From contig OY740772.1 in the NCBI GenBank assembly GCA_963513935.1, positions 100,335,340 to 100,399,339 on the forward strand: a stretch of 64,000 nt of DNA, read 5' to 3'. A program made the position numbers and the translations under genes. The notes beneath the pieces are model-generated. The model did not search any database, was not told where the DNA came from, and saw nothing but the letters and a program-made list of their open reading frames with translations. This stretch comes from Aphrophora alni. Its lineage: Eukaryota > Arthropoda > Insecta > Hemiptera > Aphrophoridae. Shown here piece by piece: positions 23,780 through 34,375 of the stretch. Position 1 is the first letter of the stretch; each line of letters begins with the position of its first letter.

Positions 23780-23900
23780 ATTCTAGTTCGCATTACCGTG
23801 AGCAGGATTCTTTTTCACTCCGGCTATTGTGTTTTAACTACTGTGTTCTAAATTTAATAATGGCGGAGTTAAAGTCAGTAAGTTGTGGCGACCGTTTCTT
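23780..23900 (+). other. possible first coding exon of a host gene
   Basis: An ATG at 23860 in the context TTAATAATGGCGG opens six codons (MAELKS), ending exactly at a strong splice-donor word GTAAGT (23878-23883). The surrounding ~250 bp are less AT-rich than the neighbourhood and carry no recognised repeat. This is the only place in the window that looks like a plausible 5' exon. It is short, and ATGs and GTAAGT occur by chance, so support is weak. A functional gene would need further exons downstream, which I did not find. Confidence 0.2.
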
Positions 23901-24201
23901 CCGGGGGCCGTAATATCATTTGACCAGCCCGTCTGTGTTAAATGCCACAAAAGGGCCTCTAAGATGGACTAAGTGTTTAACTGATATAGTGTAGTTATGT
24001 TGTAAGTTATTTAATTACTAATAATCGAACACTAAATTATGAAAGCTAGACCTCGGTGTGTTGGTTGGTTAGTCTTTGTTATACGAGTGCTTCAATAAAT
24101 ATATATTGTAAAGGGTTTCATGAGCCATATTCAAACTGCAATGTGGGCGGCCTAATTAATTGATGTAGCTCTGGGGCCTCATATAAATTCACCTTACGTT
24201 A

Positions 24202-24205
<4 letters not shown>

Positions 24206-24261
<56 letters not shown>
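24206..24261. repeat. (TA)n microsatellite
   Basis: About 27 uninterrupted TA units. The Tyr-Ile repeats in the minus-strand frame across it are an artefact. Confidence 0.95.
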
Positions 24262-24263
<2 letters not shown>

Positions 24264-24579
24264 CGTGATTTAAAACAAAACTCATATCTAAATATGTACC
24301 AACAGGTTTGGAACATATCAATAATATTCAAAACAACATACGGCTGGTAACAATGAAATTCGCGTAATTTTTCTGAAATCAATTTGTTTTGAGCATTTAA
24401 TCTCTTTGTCAAGTGGAACGATGGAAAAAACAAATTAAAAATTATAAATCTAGAAGTTAAAAGTAACTTAAAAACATTACATACACTTACCCATCCTAAA
24501 ATAATAATAAAAAACGAACGAATCGTCACCAAAAGGGCATAAACTCGCTTTGCTTGTGTCTTAAACACTTCCTAAGCGT

Positions 24580-24602
24580 GGTTAGGTTAGGTTAGGTTAT
24601 GT
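24580..24602. repeat. interstitial (TTAGG)n block
   Basis: GGTTAGGTTAGGTTAGGTTA, about four units of the insect telomere repeat, followed by a diverged TTTGGTTA. Confidence 0.8.
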
Positions 24603-25160
24603 TTGGTTAAGTCAACTCTTAATGACCGCGGCAAAGTTTCCTTTATTCTTTCCTGTAAATTATTTCCGAATATGTATCTCTTTCCTTTCTATTTTAAAGA
24701 TGAGGTTGAGTTATTAATTTCACATTTCACAAAAATTCGAACGCAATTCCTAGAACCGATTTTGAGAAATTACGCGTTTTATAGAAACCTCATAGCTATT
24801 TTTAAAGTTACCGATAAATCTATGTTTTGAAGATATGGCAATCAATACGTTAGCCGATTTTGATAAAATAAAATTTGGGTTTATTTGATGGCAGCTATCC
24901 CAAATTTTGAGATATAAAAAGATTAATATATCTTGGAATATTACCAAAATATTCTTACATAACATAAAAATTTGAGTAAAATCGGTTTACGCGTTTGAGA
25001 TGTAGACCACCGCACATACGACACACAAGCATAATTTAAAAACACTTTTTTGGATACAGATGACCTCAAACAAACAAATGTACATAGATATTTTACCTAT
25101 CACATAACTCTACTACTTGAGTAAAGAAAACATGTTAAAAGATTAGTGCTCGTAAGACTT
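24603..25160. repeat. diffuse dispersed repeat, not delimited
   Basis: Contains AACCGATTTTGAGAAATTAC, a TGAAGATATGGCAATC region, GGTTTACGCGTTTGAG and GCACATACGACACACAAGC followed by CACTTTTTTGGATAC. Similar word order occurs near 7250-7490 and 61.85-62.0 kb. Ends were not found and the class is unknown. Confidence 0.35.
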
Positions 25161-25177
25161 GCACATAAAAACCCACA

Positions 25178-25405
25178 GGGCCTCACTATAGTGAGCAATC
25201 CCGAGTGTACCTAGCTGGATCTACAACTTTCTCATAAAGTTTTTACATAGATCCCTCTCTTTTATCTTTTCTATTAGGTCTGTCTTGACCAACTCTTGTT
25301 CTTTTCCGACCATGACTCTATTAGAATATTCAAGGGCTATGAGTCTTTATTCTACGTTATCTTCTTCCTTTTTTGTAAGGTGATGATGACCAAAGGTTAA
25401 AAAAA
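25178..25405 (+). repeat. Rep-A copy with exact palindromic head
   Basis: The head at 25182-25195 is CTCACTATAGTGAG, a perfect 14-bp palindrome. It is followed by GCAATCCCGAGTGTACCTAGC, GTCTTGACCAACTCTTGTTC, ATTAGAATATTCAAGGGCT and TAAGGTGATGATGACCAAAGG. Confidence 0.8.
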
Positions 25406-25788
25406 AACTTGCAGATAAGTGAAAACCTCGTATCGTCTTTTATCAAAGTACATTAACATTTACTAACCTAACTTATCAATTAGAAATCTATAAAATAGCT
25501 TATAATTAAACAACTAACTAATATTAATAAAACTTTGCAATGGTAATGTAATGAACTAATTTTGCAATCCCCTCTACAACTGGAATTTAATAATTAAATT
25601 CCTCAATCCATCTGTAACGCCAAACCAAGACAATAGCGGCGCCCAAATCTACGCCATTCAAATAATCTTATAATATTATATTCTCATTTCCCCTAAGTTA
25701 AACCACTTAATTCTTATAATGGGATTAGTAGCGACACAACTAAAGTTTTCAGCTTAATATAAATTACAAAGTGAACAAATGTAATTTT

Positions 25789-26043
25789 ATGATCTTGTTC
25801 TTCGGGGTTCGACAGCGTCAATATTGTCTGCACGTTGAGTACAGCGGACGTTTCGGGTCTATATAACCTCAGGTCTAGGATGGCTCGCTTCACTTGACAT
25901 TTTTGTTAATTGTTGAGAATGGACATCTGTAAAGTGCCCGAAACGTCGGCTGTACTCAACGTGTAGACAATATTGACGCGGTCGAACCCCGAAGAACAAG
26001 ATCATAATGATGTTTGTGACCGTGGAAGTCTATCGTTCAAAAT
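25789..26043. mobile_element. palindromic insertion with two hammerhead-like cores
   Basis: The exact 13-mer CAAATGTAATTTT stands at 25776-25788 and 26044-26056. The arms 25789-25857 and 25937-26005 are ~69-bp inverted repeats of high identity (ATGATCTTGTTCTTCGGGG and complement, through TCAATATTGTCTGCACGTTG). A 38-bp unpaired flank separates the right arm from the duplication. Each arm includes CCCGAAACGTC. With the loop sequence each strand offers a hammerhead-like core: CTGAGGT...CCGAAAC on the minus strand (25872-25850) and TTGAGAA...CCCGAAAC on the plus strand (25913-25944), both imperfect. No protein is encoded. Confidence 0.75.
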
Positions 26044-26098
26044 CAAATGTAATTTTGGTTTATAATTTAAATAATTAAGAACTACACACACTAATTCA

Positions 26099-26131
26099 CA
26101 CGCGCGCGCACACACACACGCGCGCGCGCGT
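26099..26131. repeat. alternating (CG/CA)n tract
   Basis: Pattern is CGCGCGCG, CACACACACA, CGCGCGCGCG, an uninterrupted purine-pyrimidine alternation of ~33 bp. Such sequence can adopt Z-DNA. Long CG runs are exceptional in this AT-rich window. Confidence 0.9.
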
Positions 26132-26517
26132 CGTTTTTAAATGACGAAAAACAAGGATTGTTTGACTGGAAAAACTAAGGTAATCCAGTTAAACAATCCA
26201 GTTGGGCTAACACAAATAAATATAAAGTAATATCCTTCAATGTACTCAAACCCAAGAGATATATCCTAATATTATTTTTGAAGAATCCCTTATCGCGCAG
26301 AGTACCTAATTGATATAATGGAGGATACTGTGGAATTTCAAAATTATATTAAAATGTTTCGTAAATGACTTGTTTCAAGTAAAGCAAGTTACTGAATTAC
26401 ACGATAAAACAAGATACTTAATCTTTTTCTTACAACTCATTTACAAAGCAACGCCTCTTTGTCTGTCAGCTTATAATTCGAGAACGCCCTTTTATGATAT
26501 TATATTTCAAATGTATC

Positions 26518-26567
26518 TGGTTAGGTTAGGTTAAGTTAGGTTAGGTTAGGTTAGGTTATAGTCTATC
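26518..26567. repeat. interstitial (TTAGG)n block, longest in window
   Basis: GGTTAGGTTAGGTTAAGTTA then four more GGTTA units, about nine units with one variant. It stands at the edge of the next Rep-B piece. Confidence 0.85.
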
Positions 26568-26569
26568 AC

Positions 26570-26995
26570 TTACAAATTTACACTTATAAATGACAAAATG
26601 TCGGACATTTTAAATAATTTTTGTTATTCATATTCTGTGTTATTCAAATTATATTAAATTACATACGTATTTAGATATTTCAAGTCTGTACCTTATGTTA
26701 CTCTACGATGACAAATTATCGTTATTAATATAATTTCCAACACTCATAATCCAACGAAAGTCGTATAGTTACAAGATCCGGTAGGGCCGAATCATCGACA
26801 CGAGTGTACCTTAGAGATCATCTTCACATATGTACAGCATCCAGAGCGGAGACACACGAGCTCCTTTTTATCTATCAATACAATTTAACATTTCCAACAT
26901 GACCCAAGAAACTAAATTTTTGTATTACATTTAGAGGATCTGTTTTTATTACATTATATGATAGGGCTGGGTGAGTAGCATTATGTCAACTATAG
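26570..26995 (+). repeat. Rep-B copy, 3' two thirds
   Basis: Begins inside the family (AAATGTCGGACATTTTAAA, TCTGTGTTATTCAA) and continues to AGATCCGGTAGGGCCGAATC, TTTATCTATCAATACAATTT, TTTAGAGGATCTGTTTTTAT and ATGATAGGGCTGGGTGAGTA. The head is missing; the telomere-like block takes its place. Confidence 0.65.
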
Positions 26996-27137
26996 TTGGT
27001 TTTTTATTAATATTAGTTCTGTTGTTCAAATGTTATATCACTATTTGTCTGGATGTGTAATATGAAAACTAGATTTTTCGACATTTTTTACACATTTTAT
27101 GTAACTATTTAAGTCTTTTCTCGACAGAGTTGTTATA

Positions 27138-27790
27138 CCATGTGTCCAAAATGTCCCACCCCCCTCTTATTTTTTTTTTATTAATGGAAATAGACAGATT
27201 TGCTTTGGGGAAAGTTTAGATAACCAAAGGGAGGAGTTTTTTTGAAGTATCAAAATTTTCAACCCTTACCCCCAAAATGGGGTAGTTTGGGAGTAAGTCA
27301 AGAATTTTAAATGGCAACCCCTATTGAGTGATACCTCATTTTAAAGGTATTTTCAAAATAAGAATAACAGCACAAACCAGAGGTCTCAAAGTTCAGATTA
27401 AATTCTCGAAATGGCTACTATTTACTTCTTGGCAAAAATAGATTCTGGACTCAAAAGCATGTTGTACATTTCGTAACATTTCCGGTGTAATTATTAACGT
27501 AAAATTCACAATTCGATTGGTCGCTATGTTGGGTAGGACGAACTTAGCGACCTCTGGTTTGCGCCATTATTCTCATTTTGAAAAGACCTTTAAAATGAGG
27601 TATCACTCAATAGGGGTTGCTATTTAAAATTCTTGACTTACCCCCAAACTACCCCATTTTGGGGGTAAGGGTTGAAAATGTTGATACTTCAAAAAACTCC
27701 TCCTTTGGTTATCTAAACTTTCCCCAAAGCAAATCTTTCTATTTCCATTAATAAAAAAAATAAGGGGGGTGGGACTTTATGGACACATGG
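27138..27790. mobile_element. TA-flanked inverted-repeat transposon, non-autonomous (653 bp)
   Basis: The termini read CCATGTGTCCAAAATGTCCC and, inverted at the right, CCATGTGTCCATAAAGTCCC, each next to TA (27136-27137 and 27791-27792). The inverted arms are ~240-250 bp and include CCTCATTTTAAAGGT, CTATTGAGTGATACC and TACCCCATTTTGGGGGTAAG. TA target sites and very long arms suggest a Tc1/mariner-type relative. The middle ~160 bp encode no transposase. It shares the inner words (CCTCATTTTAAAGGTCTTT) with the element at 55844-57003, so the two are probably related. Confidence 0.8.
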
Positions 27791-27879
27791 TATATATTGA
27801 ACGCCAACAGTAAAGTTGTGAAATAGGCTCAGTAGTCTCTGAGTTATGACCATAATATACAGTATACATTTGATCAATC

Positions 27880-28900
27880 ATGAAGGTGGTACATCAATAT
27901 ATTTAAAACAAGTATGTGCTAAACCCACACAACTTAGGGTCTGTAGGCATATAAGAACAGTTATTTTTATAAAGTCGAATTCTTTTAAGCGACTTGGCGT
28001 CAATATATTAATATCCTCGTCAAATAAACATACATATTCATAATCAGAATAACTTCCAGTTCTATTTGATATCCCACAGATAATATTTAAAAAAATACAA
28101 TTTTTCAACTTAATAGTTTTCACCCAATAACTACCCCATGGTATCTCTCTATATTTTATATGTTGAACAATACGAAGAACATACAGTAAATCCAAAGTTT
28201 GAAATATATAGGATTTATCATCTTCACTGAGTAGCCTGGTTGAGACTTACACAGACACGCGGGTGAAATTATTTAGGTCCTTGCTTTCACCAAAATATCT
28301 TAATACAGAGAAATAATAGAAAATGCAATCCATCTTTTAATGGCTATTGTTTGTCACACATCTAAAAAAAAACTGCTTTTAAAACGTATAAACTAAGCAT
28401 ATCTCATTTTGTGGTTCAATTAAGATGTAATTGTCATACAAAAAACTATAAGATATCATTTTGCATTGTAGGTGAATTTCAAATCCAATTTTTGTTTTGA
28501 GATTAGTAAGTTACGCCGTGTTCAAGTGAGAGGAGAGGGGGGATGATATTGGAGACTTTTAATTTGGTCTAGCACCAACATATTAATTATTTTCGTTAAA
28601 TAAAAATGTATATTAGTAAAAAGAATAACTTCTAGTTTTATTTGATACCCCAAAATAATATTTAAAAAAAAAAAAAAAAAAAAAAAAAACTTGATAGGTT
28701 TACCCCTTAACTACTACAAGGTTCAAGTTTTTGTTACCGGTATATTTTTTCTTTATGTCGGAAAATAGAACTAATATAAATAGAAAATTTGAACTAACCT
28801 ATATATGATTTATAATTTTGTCTGTGTAGACGAGTTGTGACTTGCATACAGACGGAGAGACACGAGCGTGAAATTAGAAGGGTCTTTGGTTTTACCTAAG
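27880..28900. repeat. direct duplication of a ~300-bp segment
   Basis: Segment 27985-28280 and segment 28565-28900 share the same word order: ATATTAAT...TCGT(C/T)AAATAAA, AGAATAACTTC(C/T)AG, TTCTATTTGATA(T/C)CCCA, ATAATATTTAAAAAAA, then AACTAC, and GAGACTTACA/GTGACTTGCA...CAGAC..CGGGTGAAATTA/CGTGAAATTA and GGTC(C)TT. The pair is diverged and the second has an A run (28667-28689). The 105-codon frame 27878-28195 (minus) lies in the first segment and has no recognised family. Confidence 0.55.
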
Positions 28901-30717
28901 GACTCTAAGAAGAAGTTACGCCAGAAAACTAGACTTTTACGCGGGAATACAATATTTTAATAAAACGTAAAACATATTATTAATATACGTCAAAGGATAA
29001 AATTCAATATATTTACAAGGTAAACAGATTTCCTGTAGAAAATGTGCATTTAAGAATGTGATAAGTTGAGCTATCTCTCACGGAGTAAACATTTTGATTT
29101 GGACATGTTTGTACAACACTGAAAATATACGGCTACTGAGACGGCTTTCCTTTAGACATATTTCTGAATGGAGCACTCAAAGAAATGACAGCCAGCCTAT
29201 TTGTCATTGAGAAAACGTTCAGAGTTGTGTCTCTCATCACAGCCTCACAGGCAATATTTTAAGTCTCAGATATATATTTCCTGAAATATCTTTGTCGAAA
29301 ATGTTGCTTTTCTTATTTCCTAACCTAAAATAAAAACTTGTAAATTATGTAGTATAACGTAGGAGATATTCACATTTGAAAAACTGATTTTTATTAAACG
29401 TCTTACAGAATTACTAACTAAACAACACTCTGTAATATATGGTGATCAATTAATTATTTATCGTAACATATATGGGTAGTGGCAATGTTAGCATTTGTAC
29501 CGTTCGGGAAGGGAAATTTTTGAAAAGAGATTAAAGTCGTACTGAGCTCTGAAAACAAAAAATGAACGGTCATATTCAGTGATGGAACTTCTAGATTAGG
29601 TCAGTTCCTGAGCTTATCTTTGTACCTGAGTTCACTATTTACAAGAAGTAAAAAATACATAAACAGATTAACAATTAACAAGCCAATTTATTTTCTTTAA
29701 AGAATCAGAAAATGTATATTTATTAAAAAAAAGTTGATGCGCCCTTAAAAAAAAAGTAATTAATAAAACCCTTAAAGAAAACTTTTAATAACAATGAAAA
29801 GCCCCCTCCTGAAAGAAAAGAAAATTTAATAAACCCTCCCTTTTATTTAGAATTATGAAATATTTTATAATTCTTTTTTTAATTTAATTTTTATTAACTA
29901 ATTAACAAATGGTTTTTTAATACAGAACAAAATTAGATTAATACAGCAATTACACAAATAGTAAATATACATGATTACAAGTATTTTAATTATTTTGTTG
30001 GACCAACGTTTAAAAAAATTAATTTATTTAAAAAAATATAAAAATAATGTAAAGTTTTATTGACGTCAATGATTTTTTTATTTATTATTATTTAGAAAAC
30101 TAACCCTTTTGGGGTCGTGAAGCCTAATTTTGCTAGCATGTTCCTTCCAAATAACTATATATATATAAAGAAAAGAGTCTGATTTGCCTTATTACATATT
30201 TTCTACACATTATATAATTTAGAAGTTTTAATATATTTAACAAACTGATGTTGTATATACTATGTTGCATACAAACAATTTCTAAAAATAAATAAATGAT
30301 ATATTGCTTCTTGTGTTTCGTTATCCTATCATTAGAATCACAATAATAGTAACTACCCATCCTAATAAGGGGTGTCCCATGAAGAGGTCGCTATTATTGA
30401 ATTAATATGCTAAACATATGGAACACTACAAAGTTGACACTTTATATGTATGCTACATAGACACGTAAAAAAATTATACTAGTTTATTTTTTTTTATGGT
30501 CAATCAAAACAAAATGGCGGAGCAACAAAATAATGTTACGTTTTGAACAAAATGATTTTATTTACATAACTATTACAAATTTTTCATTTGTAGATAATAT
30601 GAAATTGTTTAAAACTTAATAAAGAAAAATAAGAGTAATAAATTATTAATGATCCAAATTTGACTTTAATTCGAATTGACGTCCATTAATAGCTATGTAC
30701 TTATATCAACGAAACTA
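28901..30717. other. no feature recognised
   Basis: About 1.8 kb of AT-rich sequence. The only open frame of note (30133-30360, minus) has no family resemblance. Confidence 0.4.
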
Positions 30718-30719
30718 AA

Positions 30720-30760
<41 letters not shown>

Positions 30761-31415
30761 GACTGGGGAGAGTGTTTTAAAAGCGCCTCATGCATTACGA
30801 CATAATTAGATCTTTTGTGCCCCCCTCTTGTTGGACTCAGGAGAGATCTATGTCTTTGACAAAATTGATCAAACCCTTGGTCGGTAGGTTTAGTAATTCT
30901 TCTTTCGAAATGAAGATACATTCTAGAAATTTATGTCTTTTTAGGCATAAGGCCGGGCACTCCATGATGATGTGTTCCATGCGTTCCACCTCTTTTACCA
31001 CAGTACCTGCAAGTGTCATCATCCACTAGGCCCATCTTACTTAAGTGATACCTGCAATGGATATGTCCTGTTAGTATACCACAGAGGAGTTTTAGCTCTC
31101 TTCTGCTTAGGTTTAGCACCTTCCCTCTCTTTTTATTAGGGCTAAGGAACTTCTTGGAATGTATAAGACCCGGCAATGAATTCCAGGTTCTGTTGATTAC
31201 TTTGTTGGCCCAGTTGGTAATAACCTTCTGGTAATCCCTATAGCCAAATCCGTACATAGGAGATGGCCCTGTAAAGGGTTTGGATGCACCAAGTTTTCTT
31301 GCTGATCTGCTTCCTCATTGCCTGCTATTCCCTCATGCCCTGGCACCCAGGCAAGTTCAACTTAATTCTTGTCCGACAGCTGGTTTAGGGCCTGATGGCA
31401 CTCGTGAAGCATCTT
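30718..31415 (-). pseudogene. LINE 3' end: RNase H and Cys/His C-terminal region
   Basis: Reading the minus strand from 31415: VELAWVPGHEGIAGNEEADQ is the end of an RNase H domain. After a frameshift come MYGFGYRDYQKVITNWANK, LNLSRRELKLLCGILTGHI, YHLSKMGLVDDDTCRYCG and, after a second frameshift, EVERMEHIIMECPALCLKRH. The order LS..qL....GxLTGH...HL..MGL....CRxCG..ExxEHIxxxCPAL is the tail of RNase H-bearing non-LTR retrotransposons (I/R1/Jockey-like). A 3' untranslated part follows and ends in about twelve TAA units (30718-30757), a tail known from I-type elements. 5' truncated and frameshifted; inactive. Confidence 0.85.
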
Positions 31416-31429
31416 TGAACGAAAAAAAA

Positions 31430-32060
31430 AAAAAAAAAACGTAAGCGATTTTGTAAACTTCCCGAGGTATCAACGGTAATTCCGCTTCAATCAGCCTCAT
31501 TAATTCATCATCTGTTGCTACAGGATGAGAATTAAAAAAATCGCAAAGGAAAATACCTGTCATGACCTTTCCAACGGTTGAGAAGATCTCGATCTAAAAC
31601 TCCTTTGACCACATTAGCATAATGTGGAGGAGCTCCATCCTGTTAAAAATCCTTCATCTCCAGCTGAGTAAGATGAGGAACTATGTTATCACTTAATGCG
31701 TATCTACTCCCATTAATTGTCAGATGGGATATATCATTCGATAAAACACCATCCTTGATGACTGCAGCTCAAAAAGCTCTTTGATTTCAAGCCCTTTTCG
31801 TGTAAGATATGTGGGATTTTATGTGATATAATAATTACAATTACGTCTGATTATATATCTTGTTCGGTAAAATGTAGCTTCATCTGAGAATTCCTTCATT
31901 CCACTCGGCATCTTCATCAAGCTTTTCAATTACCTCTGAATAAAATTATACTCGTCTGGATCATCTTCAAGCGTTCGTGAACTGAACGTGTTTTATACAA
32001 CTGTATATTGCTTTCCTTGGCATACCTTTGAATTGAAGACTTTGGTATCCAATAGCGGAT
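31430..32060 (-). pseudogene. mariner/Tc1-type transposase, decayed
   Basis: On the minus strand several frames give, in family order, PKSSIQRYAKE (helix-turn-helix side), VHERLEDDPDEYNF, LDEDAEWNE, TINGSRYALSDNIVPHL, QDGAPPHYANVVKGVLD, LNRWKGHD and FFNSHPVATDDELMRLIEAELPLIPREVY. QDGAPPHYA is the hallmark around the second catalytic Asp of this insect transposase group. The segment with the third catalytic residue (normally WPPRSPDL...DFF) is deleted between NRW and FFNSHP. Many stops and frameshifts. It lies directly beside the LINE tail, the two separated by an A run (31420-31438). It catalysed DNA cut-and-paste when intact. Confidence 0.8.
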
Positions 32061-33220
32061 GAAACTTCTCAAAGTGAATTAGACCTATTTGGATATATCA
32101 GTAAAGTAGCACATGCAAGCTCTTCATTTTCTGCGTTAAACAATTTATGTATTTCTTTGAAACTGAGCGTCCTTTCTAGTAGCGTATAGTCTGTATACAG
32201 TAACTTGGCGTCTGAACCCTTGTCTACCTGCGAGCGGCCGGAAACGTCCCCCCCCGTCGCTCCCTTCCTCACCCAGCTGTTTCAGTGATGAGTCACCTAC
32301 TAGCGTTAACACTGCACTGTTTAACTTTTTTATGGGAGACACAATTTAAAATTTTTTTTCAGCATAGTTAAAAATGTTTACGAAAATATAAGCAAATTGA
32401 TACCAAACACAACACTATTCCGTTTGTAAAAGCCGCCAGTAGAAAGCTCTTTACACAGCTACTATTTGCATAATCACATACTTATTATTTACATGTTTAC
32501 GTACTATTTACATACATTTGTGTCGTGTTTTCTATTTATGATTTGATTTTATTGATGGAGGAACCACAATTGAGAAGCTTCTTTGAAAACACCTGATTAC
32601 TTCGTTTTCATTTTCAAAAGCAATAACAATGAACAATATTTCACATTTTGTTCAATTGAAAAATTCATTGTTTCTAGATTAGACATCACACATAAACTGA
32701 TTCAACACAACTAACAAATTGTTTCATTGTTGTATGTTAACAAAACAACAGATGGCAATGGACATTTTAAATTACATTGCATTGTGGGAGAAAGTGGTTT
32801 ATCCAGAAGTTTAATGTTCTTTTTGTTATTCCCCCATTTCTTTTGGTTGACCACAAAAAATGAAATTCAAGGGTACTTTATTTTACTTATATATGTAACA
32901 TAACTGTAAAGTTTCAAGTTTGTAGAGTGTTCCATATGTTCAGCAAATCAATTCAAAAATAGCATCCTCTTTGTGGAACACCTGGAAAACTGAGAAATCT
33001 CGATTGTTTAATGTAAAAAATATAATGTTACCCCCTCCACTACTGATGGACCTCGGTGGCAGGTACTCAATTTTTTAGAGAATACATTATTCAAGTATTG
33101 TTTATATTTGATTGTAATTCACATTGCTTCACACATACAATTTACAACTTTTAGAGGAAATGATAACTAAGGAAATCTTAACGTATATCTAGTTTAGGAT
33201 ATTCTGATATTTAAATCATT
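32061..33220. other. largely unrecognised
   Basis: The first ~250 bp may hold further N-terminal transposase remnants (ELACATLLIYPN-like frame, minus). The rest is AT-rich. An inverted pair GTGTTCCATATG and TGTGGAACACC at 32935-32985 is too short to call an element. Confidence 0.35.
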
Positions 33221-33222
33221 GA

Positions 33223-33465
33223 GCCCTTAGGGGCTCATTATAGTGAGTACTGGCTTGAAAGTCTCGAGGTATCCTAGCTGGATCTACATATTTTTGTTTT
33301 AGATTTTCCATTTTTCCTATCAGATCTTTTTTGACCAACTTTTGTTCTCTTCCGACCCGAACACTATTTGATTATTTGACTACTATCGATCTTTATTTTA
33401 TGTTCTTTTATTCTTTTTTTTACAGACGTTTCTGACCGAGAGGTATTTTGCTTCTAAAAAAAGAG
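33223..33465 (+). repeat. Rep-A copy, full length
   Basis: Head GGGGCTCATTATAGTGAGTA, then GTCTCGAGGTATCCTAGCTG, TTTTTTGACCAACTTTTGTTC, CTATTTGATTATTTGACTAC, TTTATTTTATGTTCTTTTATTC and CGAGAGGTATTTTGC. Confidence 0.75.
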
Positions 33466-33748
33466 GGATAATTCAATGAACTCAACAGAGGAATATTAAA
33501 GGTAAATACATTTTTTACTCTGTGTATATACTTTATTAGAAACCAGGGGAATAAAATAATATTTTAGAATATCTATGCTAATTGAGATAGAACGAGTTGG
33601 TTCAATTATAAAAGTTTAAAAGCACAATGAATCACTCCACTTTTCAAGTAAATGTTAAAATAAACCAATGCAAAATAATTGTCAAACATATAAAACATTG
33701 TTAAAGACTGACAGGTAGACAAAGGGAATTTGCATTGATCTAAAACAC

Positions 33749-33762
33749 GTTACCATAGCAAC
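33749..33762. promoter_or_regulatory. X-box-like RFX motif
   Basis: GTTACCATAGCAAC fits the RFX X-box consensus (GTNRCC, 0-3 bases, RGYAAC) with no mismatch. No ciliary or other gene is visible nearby, so function is unproven. Confidence 0.3.
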
Positions 33763-34029
33763 GGCACAATGTTTGAAGCAATACTATTATTTTCACGGAA
33801 TTTTTAACAGAAATAACAATCATATTATATTCGATATACATGTTTCATTGTACGAGTAGAAATTTTCAATCTTCTTACTAGTTTTTTGTTTTCCAAATTT
33901 TGAGTTTGGTTTTGCGAAATATCTAATAAAAATGCGTATAAAAGATAGATTATAATCTCTACCTTAATAAAATGTAATGTCTCTCTGTGTTCAGTTTTAA
34001 AGTTATTTGATAATGATGGAATGTTTATA

Positions 34030-34375
34030 TTGTTGATATGATTTAATCGGACATTTGCCGCCATTTGTGTATATAAAACCTAATACACGACGTTTCGAAA
34101 AATGCTTGCAGTTCTTTGTGTAGTGTAGGCCAGTGTATGGTGGTTTTATCTGCTCAGATTTGCATTTAATCTTAGTTTTGACTGCTCAAGCCTGAGTTCC
34201 TAGCTTATAGATTTAGTTTTAGTTTCTAACATCGGCCTGGCTACTAGACTATGTTGGTTTTTTTCTCTTTATGCTCCTTGATAACGAAGTTGATTTATAC
34301 TCTCGAAACGTCGTGTATTAATTTTATATACATAAATGATGGAAAATGTCCGATTAAACCATATTATTAATACGT
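34030..34375 (+). mobile_element. palindromic element with ~70-bp arms and hammerhead-like core
   Basis: The left arm contains TTTAATCGGACATTTGCC, CCATTTGTGTATATAAAA and CACGACGTTTCGA. The right arm is its complement (TCGAAACGTCGTGTATTA ... GAAAATGTCCGATTAAA). The ~180-bp centre (GTGTATGGTGGTTTTATCTG, TTAGTTTTAGTTTCTAACAT) recurs inverted at 57.8-58.0 kb, so this is a family. A plus-strand core CTTGATAACGA...CTCGAAACGTC (34277-34309) resembles the hammerhead pattern with changes at several core positions. No target duplication could be fixed. Confidence 0.65.

Noticed and set aside
24203..24568. 121-codon minus frame ending in Tyr-Ile repeats
   Set aside because: The repeat end is a (TA)n microsatellite and the rest has no family resemblance.
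25182..25195. Resemblance of the Rep-A head to the phage T7 promoter core (CTCACTATAG)
   Set aside because: It is part of a palindrome shared by degenerate copies of an insect repeat, lacks the rest of a T7 promoter, and other copies differ at these bases.
27878..28195. 105-codon minus frame as a host gene
   Set aside because: It lies within a duplicated non-coding segment whose second copy has no corresponding frame.
32935..32990. Short inverted pair GTGTTCCATATG / TGTGGAACACC as a transposon
   Set aside because: Pairing is only about 10 bp with no target duplication.
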